NCBI GenBank assembly: GCA_003485715.1
Contig: DNIF01000023.1
Coordinates: 1-8,587 of the forward strand
DNA length: 8,587 nt
Reading direction: 5' to 3'
Source: Gammaproteobacteria bacterium
GTDB lineage: Bacteria > Pseudomonadota > Gammaproteobacteria > UBA7966
Positions 1 to 5,919 of the stretch are shown piece after piece (position 1 is the stretch's first letter; the number at the start of each line of letters is the position of its first letter). A program made the translations under genes and the position numbers. The notes beneath the pieces were generated by a model that did not search any database, was not told the DNA's origin, and saw only the letters and a list, made by a program, of their open reading frames with translations.

Positions 1-2
1 AC

Positions 3-971
3 CTCGACGCCATCGCCGACTTCGCCCGGGGTGTGGATGTCATCACCTTCGAATTCGAGAACGTGCCCACGGCTGCGACCGCCTGCGCGGCGCGCTTCGT
101 GCCGGTGCGTCCCGCCGGCGGCGTGCTGCACATCACCCAGAATCGACTGCGCGAGAAGACCTGGCTGGCCGCGGCCGGCATCCCGGTCACGCCCTTCCTG
201 CCGGTGCGCTCGGCGGCCGAGCTCGCCACCGCGCTCGCCGCCCTCGGCACGCCCGCCGTACTCAAGACCGCGAGCTGGGGCTACGACGGCAAAGGGCAGG
301 TACGCATCGACACGCCCGACGACGCCAAGGCGGCGTGGGACTCCCTGCGCGGTGCCGAGGCCATCCTCGAGGCCTTCATCGATCTCGAGGCCGAGCTCTC
401 GGTCATCGGCGTGCGCGGCAGCGATGGGGCCTTCACCCACTACGGCCCGGTGCGCAACACACACCAGAATCACATCCTCGACGTCACGCTTGCGCCGGGG
501 GGCTTCAGCGACGAGGTTGCTCGTCGGGCCGAGGCCACGGCCCACGCCATCCTCAGCAAGCTCGACGTGGTCGGTGTGCTGTGCGTGGAGTTCTTCCTGG
601 CGCGTGACGGCCGGCTGCTGGTGAACGAACTGGCCCCGCGACCGCACAACTCCGGCCACTACAGCATCGATGCCTGTGTGAGCTGCCAGTTCGAGCAGCA
701 GGTGCGCGCCGTGTGTGGCCTGCCGCTCGGATCCGCGCGGCTCCTGCGGCCGGCGGCGATGGTGAATCTGCTCGGCGATCTATGGGCGACAGGCACGCCG
801 GACTTCGCCCGCGCCCTCGCCCAGCCTGAGGTGCACCTTCACCTCTACGGCAAGACCGCGGCCCGCCCCGGGCGCAAGATGGGCCACCTCACCGCGCTCG
901 GGGCCACGGCCGAAGAGGCGCTGGAACGCGCGTTGGCGGCCCGCAATGCCCTCGCGCGTGGGGCGGGTTGA
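3..971 (+). CDS. purK: N5-carboxyaminoimidazole ribonucleotide synthase PurK (5'-truncated by window edge)
   Basis: ATP-dependent carboxylation of 5-aminoimidazole ribonucleotide to N5-CAIR in de novo purine synthesis, in the cytoplasm, usually followed by the mutase PurE. The frame is open from base 3, and its first residues (LDAIADFARGVDVITFEFENVP) already match PurK, so the internal ATG at 33 is not the start. About 323 codons are present against ~355-380 for the family, so only the N-terminal part of the pre-ATP-grasp domain is missing. Visible landmarks are ITFEFENVP, the ATP-grasp strand VLKTASWGYDGKGQ (about 258-300), YGPVRNTHQNHILD (about 441-482), the metal/ATP-binding NELAPRPHNSGHYSIDAC (about 624-675) and the C-terminal HLYGKTAARPGRKMGHLT (about 838-892). 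No frameshift is seen. It ends with TGA 15 bp before the stop of the convergent Uma2 gene. purE is not in the window and may lie to the left. Confidence 0.97.
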   Translation, partial: LDAIADFARGVDVITFEFENVPTAATACAARFVPVRPAGGVLHITQNRLREKTWLAAAGIPVTPFLPVRSAAELATALAALGTPAVLKTASWGYDGKGQVRIDTPDDAKAAWDSLRGAEAILEAFIDLEAELSVIGVRGSDGAFTHYGPVRNTHQNHILDVTLAPGGFSDEVARRAEATAHAILSKLDVVGVLCVEFFLARDGRLLVNELAPRPHNSGHYSIDACVSCQFEQQVRAVCGLPLGSARLLRPAAMVNLLGDLWATGTPDFARALAQPEVHLHLYGKTAARPGRKMGHLTALGATAEEALERALAARNALARGAG

Positions 972-986
972 CGCTGCCGCGCGCTT

Positions 987-1619
987 TCAGTCGAGCCAGA
1001 GTTCCGCGAGCGCCAGCGGCAGGGCCGCGAAGGGCTCGATGGCGGCCACGTCGTCGTCGAAATGGGTCCCGACCAGCAGCCACGCCTCCGGACCGCGCCG
1101 GTAGACCTCGATGCGCCGCGCCAGCGGCTCCACCAGCCACACGTGGCCCACGCCGGCAGCGAGATAGCGCGCGAGCTTGAGTCCGCGATCCAGCCGCTCG
1201 GTGGCTGGCGAGGCCACCTCGCAGAGCCAGTCCGGTGGCTCGGTGAACCAGGGCCGCGCGGTGAGCGCCGGCATGCGCGCGCGCCGCCAGCCAGCGACGT
1301 CGGGCACGATGACATCCTCACCGAAATGCAGCTCGGGCTCGAACAGGACCCACCAGCCGCCCGGTGGACCGCCTTCCACACCGCCTGGCCCGTCGAAGCC
1401 GGTGAAGAGGCGAGAACCGAGCGCACTGGCCGCGCGCGCAGGCGGGCTGGCCGGCCGAGCCTGGGCGTAGAGGGTGCCGTCGATGATCTCGCCCACGTAG
1501 CGCTCGGGCAGGGCCTCGAGGTCAGCGTAGGTGGCCATACCCGGCGGTGGCAGTTCGAGGGTGTCGGCGCTGGGATCGGTCATGGGATGGGTCTCGCGAG
1601 CGGCGGCGGGGCGGGCCAT
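987..1619 (-). CDS. Uma2 family (DUF820) putative endonuclease
   Basis: A 210-residue protein of the Uma2/DUF820 family, which has the PD-(D/E)XK restriction-nuclease-like fold; its biological role is unsettled. Visible features in order are a start segment MATYADLEALPER (28-40), the family signature VGEIIDG (42-48), FEPELHFGEDVIVPDVAGW (93-111) with candidate catalytic Asp107, PPDWLCEVASPAT (128-140) with Glu134, a following Lys148, and GVGHVWLVEPLARRIEVYR (156-174), which corresponds to the family's GV.EYWLVDP stretch. The length is normal (~190-210). The ATG at 1619 is supported by AGGAG (CTCCT on the plus strand at 1627-1631) seven bases upstream; the inner ATG at 1583 has no Shine-Dalgarno. 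It is convergent with purK and sits downstream of the protease gene on the same strand across a 118-bp gap, so co-transcription is possible but unproven. The key residues are present, so it looks intact. Specificity cannot be inferred. Confidence 0.88.
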   Translation of the reverse strand: MARPAAARETHPMTDPSADTLELPPPGMATYADLEALPERYVGEIIDGTLYAQARPASPPARAASALGSRLFTGFDGPGGVEGGPPGGWWVLFEPELHFGEDVIVPDVAGWRRARMPALTARPWFTEPPDWLCEVASPATERLDRGLKLARYLAAGVGHVWLVEPLARRIEVYRRGPEAWLLVGTHFDDDVAAIEPFAALPLALAELWLD

Positions 1620-1626
1620 GAGTGGG

Positions 1627-1631
1627 CTCCT
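1627..1631 (-). promoter_or_regulatory. Shine-Dalgarno site of the Uma2 gene
   Basis: On the minus strand AGGAG stands seven bases before the ATG at 1619. It decides between this start and the in-frame ATG at 1583, which has no purine-rich sequence in front of it. Confidence 0.7.
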
Positions 1632-1737
1632 GCGAAGATAGGCGGGGGCCGATCTCAGCGCAGCCCAGCCCTATCGTCGCCTCGATCAGGCGCGATCGCG
1701 CCGCCGGCTCAGGTCCCCGGAGGCCCGGAGCAAGCCC

Positions 1738-2286
1738 TCATTCGGCGTCTTCAGCGTGGCGCCCCACATCCACCAGATAACCCCGGGACAACCAGTTGCG
1801 CCCGACCAGCAGCCGATGCGGGGAATAGCCGCGATCGTTCAGGTTGACCAGCACCCGTTGGCTGCGGCCACCGTGGGCCAGCGTGAGATGCACGTGATAG
1901 CGCGCCTCGCTGCAATCGCCGGTGCGGATGCTGCGCACCCGTTCGATGCGCGAAGTGAGGGTGGCGCTCGCCCCTTCTTCGTTGACCAGCGTGAAGCGCA
2001 CCAGCCGCCCGAGGTTGCGTTTTGGATCCAGCGGGTCGCCATCCAGCACCTCGATGTCCTCGGCATGCACCGACGAGACCCCTGCCCCGGTGTCCAGGCG
2101 TGCGCGAAAGGCTAGGCCGACCTCGGCCACGATGAGCGTCTCCTCGCCGGCCAGCACCTGCACCCGCGAATCGGCCTGCAGATCGCCGATGAAGACCCCC
2201 GCGGCAAGCAACACGGGCGCCATCAGGAGGACCAACCAGCCGCTCCGCGACACCCCGTTGGCGTCACCCGACGACCGGGTGTTCAT
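1738..2286 (-). CDS. Membrane-anchored retropepsin-like protein, 'ATP-dependent zinc protease' (RimB-like, PF05618) family
   Basis: A 182-residue protein. Residues 1-16 are polar, 17-34 form one hydrophobic segment (WLVLLMAPVLLAAGVFIG) with no good cleavage site, and the rest should be periplasmic, so a signal-anchored protein is likely. The folded domain carries RLDTGAGVSSVHA (63-75) with the aspartyl-protease DTG at 65-67, a mid-domain VRFTLVNEEG, and the C-terminal LLVGRNWLSRGYLVDVG, which together mark the PF05618 family. Members are annotated as ATP-dependent zinc proteases, but the fold is retropepsin-like, and members often neighbour RimK-type ATP-grasp ligases. No rimK is within the window. 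I chose the ATG at 2286, which directly precedes the anchor and overlaps the stop of a possible leader ORF as ATGA; a GGGGG run is only a weak ribosome site. An in-frame GTG at 2325 would add 13 residues but has no Shine-Dalgarno. Proteolytic activity is inferred from the family. Confidence 0.85.
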   Translation of the reverse strand: MNTRSSGDANGVSRSGWLVLLMAPVLLAAGVFIGDLQADSRVQVLAGEETLIVAEVGLAFRARLDTGAGVSSVHAEDIEVLDGDPLDPKRNLGRLVRFTLVNEEGASATLTSRIERVRSIRTGDCSEARYHVHLTLAHGGRSQRVLVNLNDRGYSPHRLLVGRNWLSRGYLVDVGRHAEDAE

Positions 2287-2399
2287 GCAGCCCCCGGTCG
2301 CCGCCAGAGGTGGCGATCGCGCCACGGTGGGAGCAGCGAGCGCCGCCGCGCGTTGGCGTTCAGGCGACGTTCAGGTGTCGCGCCGCACTCTGCATTCAT
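2283..2399 (-). CDS. Possible 38-residue leader ORF overlapping the protease start
   Basis: A short ATG-initiated reading frame on the minus strand encodes an Arg-rich peptide of 38 residues (begins MNAECGATPERRLNANARRR) with no family I recognise. Its TGA overlaps the ATG of the protease gene in the arrangement ATGA, which is typical of translationally coupled genes. Against it being real, the ribosome site is weak, Arg-rich ORFs arise easily in GC-rich DNA, and the 11-bp-period repeats at 2357-2375 lie inside it. It may be a leader peptide or chance. Confidence 0.2.
   Translation of the reverse strand: MNAECGATPERRLNANARRRSLLPPWRDRHLWRRPGAA
2357..2375 (-). promoter_or_regulatory. Tandem direct repeat with 11-bp period, candidate response-regulator site upstream of the protease gene
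   Basis: Read on the minus strand, CCTGAACG occurs twice with starts 11 bp apart (CCTGAACGTCGCCTGAACG). Two head-to-tail half-sites about one helical turn apart are the usual layout of OmpR/PhoB-family operators. The repeat lies about 70 bp upstream of the protease ATG. The half-site is not one I can assign to a named regulator, and no clear -35/-10 pair accompanies it. Confidence 0.3.
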
Positions 2400-2645
2400 G
2401 GCCTGTCACCCCTGTCCTGTGTGAGTCCCGGCCCTCTTCCATCCGGACCCGCTCGATCTGAGCCAAGTCGGACGGCGTGAAGGGTATCGTCCCGAGCGCA
2501 AGGTAGGCGCGGCAGCCAGCGAGCGCACGATTCAAGTCTCCTCCGGTTGACCCGCCCTTGCCCGCCTTTGTCCCCAGGGCAGGGCGGGCCCCTTTTCGGG
2601 CAGCAAGTTCCGCGCCCAACGCGCGGTCGCGACCGGGAGGCTGCG

Positions 2646-2654
2646 TGCTACGCT
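2646..2654 (+). promoter_or_regulatory. Possible extended -10 element for rep
   Basis: TGCTACGCT fits the extended -10 pattern TGnTAnnnT. It lies 29 bp before the GTG at 2684, so a transcript would begin around 2660 and use the 2666 or 2684 GTG. No good -35 is seen 17 bp upstream, which an extended -10 can tolerate. If this promoter is real, the upstream GTG at 2645 would not be on the transcript. Confidence 0.25.
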
Positions 2655-2683
2655 CGCGCGCCCTCGTGCTCGTCGACCCTCCC

Positions 2684-4681
2684 GTGAACCGTCTCAACCC
2701 CGCCCAACTCGCGGCCGTCCGCCACGTCCACGGCCCCCTGCTCGTGATCGCCGGGGCCGGGAGTGGGAAGACACGCGTCATCGTCGCCAAGATCGCCCAT
2801 CTGATCCGCGACTGCGGCATGTCACCCCGGCGCATCCACGCCGTCACCTTCACCAACAAGGCGGCGCGCGAGATGCGCGAGCGGGCCAGCGCCGAGCTCC
2901 GGGGCGGGGATGCGCGCGGGCTGTCCGTCACCACCTTCCACACCCTGGGCCTCGAAATCCTGCGCGAAGAGTACGAGCGCGTGGGGCTGCGCCCACGTTT
3001 CTCCATCCTCGATGCCGACGACAGCACCTCACTGCTCGCCGAGGTCCTGCGCAAATCACCACAGGCGGCGGAGCTGCCCGCCATCCAGGCCCGCATCGCC
3101 GCTTTCAAGGGGCTCGGCCTCAGCCCGGAATCCGCCCTGGCGAGCGCCTCTGACGACAACGCCCAACAGGCAGCCAGGGCGTGGCTGGACTATCAGCGGG
3201 CGCTGCTGGCCTGCAACGCGGTGGATTTCGATGACCTCATCGGCCTGCCGGTGCAGGCCCTGACCGAGCACGCGGATTGTCGCGCGGCGTGGCAGGAGCG
3301 CATGGGTTATCTGCTGGTGGACGAATATCAGGACACCAACGCCGCCCAGTACCGGCTCCTGCGCGTGCTCACTGGCGAGCGGGCACGCTTCACCGCAGTG
3401 GGCGATGACGATCAATCCATCTACGCCTGGCGCGGCGCGGCACCGCAGAACCTCCGGCTGCTGCGCGAGCACTACCCGGAACTGGCGGTCGTGGCGCTCG
3501 AGCAGAACTACCGCTCCACCGGCAACATCCTGAAGGCGGCGAATGCGCTCATCGCCCACAACCCGCATGTCTTCGAAAAACGTCTCTGGTGCGAACACGG
3601 CCCGGGCGAGGATCTGCGCGTACTCGAGGCCAGCGACGAAGAGGCCGAGGCCGAGCGTGTGGTCGCCGATCTCCTGCACCGGCGTCTGCTGCACGGCATG
3701 GGTTTCGGCGACTTCGCCATCCTCTACCGTGGCAACCATCAGTCGCGTCCGCTGGAAAAGCGGCTGCGCGAGGCGGAAGTGCCCTATCACCTCTCCGGCG
3801 GCACCTCCTTCTTTGCCCACAGCGAGGTACGCGATGTCTTCGCCTACCTGCGCCTGATCGCGAACCCGGATGACGACACCGCCTTCCTGCGCATCGTCAA
3901 CGTGCCACGCCGCGAGATCGGCACGGCGACGCTGGAAAAGCTCTCGGCCCAGGCCACCCGCGCCGGGCTGTCGCTGCTGGAGACGGCCGCGCTTCCTGGG
4001 ATCCGGCTGCACATCGGTGATCGCGCCTGGCGGCAACTCGCGCTCTTCGTGGACTGGCTGCGCGAACTCGCGCGGCGCGCGGAGGACGAGACCGCCGCGC
4101 AGGTGGCGCGCCGGCTGGTCGAGGAAAGCGATTACCGCCCCTGGATCGAGGAACAGGCACCCGATGCGCGCACGGCCCGTCGCCGCAACGAGAACCTCGA
4201 CGAGCTGCTCGCCTTCATCGACCGCAGCGTGCAGAAGCACCCCGACGCGGCTGACCTCGCCTCGGTGGTCAACCGCCTGACCCTCATCGACCGGCTGGAG
4301 CGCGGCGAGGAGGATGTCACTGGCCGCGTGCGCCTGATGACGCTGCACACGGCGAAGGGCCTGGAGTTCGCACACGTGTATCTGATCGGCATGGAGGAAG
4401 ACCTGCTGCCGCATCGCCACAGCCAGTCACCCGAGGCCCTCGAGGAGGAGCGCCGTCTGGCCTACGTGGGCATCACCCGCGCCCAGCGCAGCCTCACCTT
4501 CACGCTGGCACGGAGCCGACGCGCGGGGGGTGAGCGCGTGGCAAGCGAGCCCAGCCGCTTCCTGCAGGAGATCCCGAGCGATCTGCTCGCCTGGGAGGGC
4601 CGCAACCCGAAGGACGGGCAGGAGCGCACACGCGGCAAGGCCACGCTCGCCTCGCTGAAGAATCTGCTCGCGGGGCGGTAG
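2684..4681 (+). CDS. rep: ATP-dependent DNA helicase Rep (superfamily 1A, 3'-5')
   Basis: Accessory replicative helicase that moves 3'-5' on single-stranded DNA and clears proteins ahead of the fork, known in Escherichia coli to work with DnaB. From the GTG at 2684 it has 665 residues (E. coli Rep 673). All SF1 motifs are present: Q motif NRLNPAQLAAV (2-12), Walker A AGAGSGKT (23-30), Ia VTFTNKAAREM (54-64), Ib TTFHTLGLEIL from 83, II DEYQDTN (213-219), III VGDDDQSIYAWRG (239-251), IV LEQNYRS (272-278), V MTLHTAKGLEF (552-562), VI EERRLAYVGITRAQ (588-601). The sequence LAYLRLIANPDDDTAFLRIVN-type core and the tail LASLKNLLAGR match Rep rather than UvrD; in E. coli the tail contacts DnaB. The start is uncertain: in-frame GTGs also occur at 2645 (GGGAGG four bases upstream) and 2666, and the frame is open from ATG 2558. 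The family N-terminus begins at RLNP, hence 2684. It is convergent with the DUF4143 gene (46-bp gap). Confidence 0.97.
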   Translation: MNRLNPAQLAAVRHVHGPLLVIAGAGSGKTRVIVAKIAHLIRDCGMSPRRIHAVTFTNKAAREMRERASAELRGGDARGLSVTTFHTLGLEILREEYERVGLRPRFSILDADDSTSLLAEVLRKSPQAAELPAIQARIAAFKGLGLSPESALASASDDNAQQAARAWLDYQRALLACNAVDFDDLIGLPVQALTEHADCRAAWQERMGYLLVDEYQDTNAAQYRLLRVLTGERARFTAVGDDDQSIYAWRGAAPQNLRLLREHYPELAVVALEQNYRSTGNILKAANALIAHNPHVFEKRLWCEHGPGEDLRVLEASDEEAEAERVVADLLHRRLLHGMGFGDFAILYRGNHQSRPLEKRLREAEVPYHLSGGTSFFAHSEVRDVFAYLRLIANPDDDTAFLRIVNVPRREIGTATLEKLSAQATRAGLSLLETAALPGIRLHIGDRAWRQLALFVDWLRELARRAEDETAAQVARRLVEESDYRPWIEEQAPDARTARRRNENLDELLAFIDRSVQKHPDAADLASVVNRLTLIDRLERGEEDVTGRVRLMTLHTAKGLEFAHVYLIGMEEDLLPHRHSQSPEALEEERRLAYVGITRAQRSLTFTLARSRRAGGERVASEPSRFLQEIPSDLLAWEGRNPKDGQERTRGKATLASLKNLLAGR

Positions 4682-4727
4682 TCCGGGCGACGACGCAGCG
4701 GCGGCCGACCACGGGTGATGATCTGGT

Positions 4728-5591
4728 TCATCGCTGGATCGGGCCGTCGCGCAGCCTGGCGGCGAGCGCCCGGATCGGCAGCGCCTCGATCCCGTCACCG
4801 AGGGGATAGCGGGCGTCGCCCGCATGGACCACGAAGGCACCTTCCGGGCGGAGGTCCGCGAGGGCGCTGTGGAAGCCCCTGGCGGGGCGGGCGGCCTGGC
4901 TGCGCTTGATTTCCACCGCCCAGCGCTGGCCACCGGGAAATTCCAGCACGAGGTCGATCTCCGCACCCGCCGCCGTGCGATAGAAGCCCGCCCGCGTGCC
5001 CCAGGGCGCCGCTGCCAGCAGGGACTCGATGACCATCCCCTCCCAGCTCGCACCCTGCACCGGGTGGCCGCTGAGCTGGCTCAGGCTCCCGATGCCGAGC
5101 AGCGCGTGGACCAGACCGCTGTCGCGGACGTACACCTTGGGTGATCGGACCAGGCGCTTGGCCACGTTCGCACCGACGGGTGGCAGCCGGCGCACCAGCA
5201 GCAGGTCCACGAGCAGGTCGATGTAGCGCGTGACCGTCTGTGCGCTCAGCTCGAGCGCACGGGCAATGGACGAGGCGTTCAGCAGCCCGCCCTGGTGGTG
5301 GGCGAGGAGCGCCCACAGGCGTTCCAGCGTGGCCGCCGGGATGCGCGGACCGAACTGCGGGATGTCACGCTCGAGATAGGTACGGATGAAGTCGCGCCGC
5401 AGCGCCAGGCTCTCGGCATCGCTCGCGGCGAGCCCGGCCTGCAGACTGGCAAGGCGTGCCGCCCCACGCCAGCTCCGAAACCACGACCTTCGTAACGAGC
5501 ACCAGCCGCTCGACTTCTTCGCGATCTGACCCCGCGCGTCAGGTGCACGCCGAGCGGCGCGTGGCTCAGGCGAGTGGATCTGACGGACCAC
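4728..5591 (-). pseudogene. Truncated ATP-binding protein: DUF4143 half only, AAA_14 ATPase half missing
   Basis: The open frame runs from a GTG at 5591 (287 codons), but only residues from about 48 on look like protein. LQAGLAASDAESLALRRDFI, TYLERDIPQFG (71-81), the winged-helix-like ARALELSAQTVTRYIDLL (110-127), PKVYVRDSGLVHALLGI (151-167) and GASWEGMVIESLL (180-192) are classic DUF4143. The end has a PD-(D/E)XK-like core: Glu184, Asp213 in AEIDLVLEF and Glu227-Ile-Lys229 in AVEIKRS. Full family members are ~380-400 residues with an N-terminal AAA ATPase (Walker A, Walker B) before this part. No Walker A is visible upstream in any minus-strand frame up to the RHS gene. The first ~47 residues (QIAKKSSGWCSLRRSWFRSW and similar) do not resemble the family. 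A deletion or insertion near 5450-5530 probably removed the ATPase half. A small surviving protein cannot be excluded. Its original role is unknown; the family is often called toxin/antitoxin-like or 'ATPase' without function. Confidence 0.78.
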
Positions 5592-5699
5592 CCGGACGCC
5601 GGCAAGGGATGGGCTCGACGGTCGCTGGGCACCGCGTCGCCTGCGTCAGACGCCTGAACGCGGGCGGGAAACGCTCCCGAAAAGTGCCAGCGGGTGCGG

Positions 5700-5717
5700 C
5701 TGTCACACGCCTGTCAT
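5700..5717 (+). promoter_or_regulatory. PhoB-box-like direct repeat upstream of the RHS gene
   Basis: CTGTCAC-acgc-CTGTCAT: two seven-base half-sites with starts exactly 11 bp apart, the layout and half-site sequence (CTGTCAT) of the PhoB operator known from phosphate-starvation promoters of enterobacteria and pseudomonads. The centre spacer is GC-rich where the classic box is A/T-rich, and no convincing -10 is seen about 10 bp downstream. It ends 46 bp before the ATG at 5764. If functional, it would link the secreted RHS protein to phosphate limitation; this is inference. Confidence 0.38.
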
Positions 5718-5754
5718 CCGGCCGTGGCAGCGTTCAGGGCGAAAGCACCGACAC

Positions 5755-5759
5755 GAGGG
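5755..5759 (+). promoter_or_regulatory. Shine-Dalgarno site of the RHS gene
   Basis: GAGGG stands four bases before the ATG at 5764 and seven before the adjoining ATG at 5767. The second is the better spaced; the two starts differ by a single Met. The next in-frame ATGs (5773, 5863) are not preceded by a comparable site. Confidence 0.55.
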
Positions 5760-5763
5760 CCGG

Positions 5764-5919
5764 ATGATGCGCATGTCCCCTGATGGCCGCCTGCAGGCCG
5801 ACCGACGCGCGCCATCGTCGCGGTCCCCGAGCACAGCGCGCAGCGGCCCTAGTCGGATCGTGATGCTCGCGGCCCTGCTGCTTGCGGGGCTGGCGGTTGG
5901 GGTGGCGAACGTGCAGGCG
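5764..5919 (+). other. Predicted Sec signal peptide of the RHS protein
   Basis: Codons 1-52 give a long, Arg-rich n-region of about 31 residues, a hydrophobic core from Ile32 to Ala48, and NVQA before the predicted cut after Ala52. The n-region is unusually long; initiation at the ATG at 5863 (Met34) would leave only the core with no positive charge, so an upstream start is preferred. Confidence 0.65.

Larger units (their letters stand above)
2287..2683. other. Divergent intergenic region between the protease gene and rep
   Basis: About 400 bp separate the two divergent genes and should contain both promoters. I see the possible 38-codon leader ORF, a tandem CGTTCAGG repeat with an 11-bp period (2357-2375), two closely spaced CTGTC-containing copies (2403-2418), a possible extended -10 (2646-2654) and a purine-rich GGGAGG (2635-2640). 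Frames extending into this stretch from either side do not look like conserved protein. No tRNA, terminator hairpin with a T-run, or CRISPR-like repeat is visible. Confidence 0.6.
5592..5763. other. Intergenic region upstream of the RHS gene
   Basis: 172 bp with no credible coding sequence. It contains a PhoB-box-like direct repeat (5700-5717), two oppositely oriented copies of the octamer CGTTCAGG (5653-5660 on minus, 5731-5738 on plus) and a Shine-Dalgarno (5755-5759) before the RHS start. No remnant of the ATPase domain missing from the neighbouring DUF4143 gene is recognisable here. Confidence 0.55.

Noticed and set aside
1062..1847. 261-codon plus-strand frame
   Set aside because: Antisense to the Uma2 gene and the 3' end of the protease gene; the composition is typical of a shadow.
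2403..2418. CTGTCAC followed by CTGTCCT as a second PhoB box
   Set aside because: The half-sites are 9 bp apart, not 11, and the second is imperfect, so the geometry does not fit.
2371..3159. 262-codon minus-strand frame extending into the divergent intergenic region
   Set aside because: Two thirds is antisense to rep, and the remainder (ending VTGHECRVRRDT) is unrecognisable; there is no ribosome site.
3056..4420. 454-codon minus-strand frame
   Set aside because: Antisense to rep, which has every SF1 motif in order; the translated product shows no motif.
4682..4727. Bidirectional terminator between rep and the DUF4143 gene
   Set aside because: The 46-bp gap shows no clear hairpin followed by a T-run on either strand.
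5490..5528. Plus-strand frame ending LRNEHQPLDFFAI as the C-terminus of an older gene
   Set aside because: It reads like a protein end, but upstream codons overlap the DUF4143 similarity on the other strand and I recognise no family.
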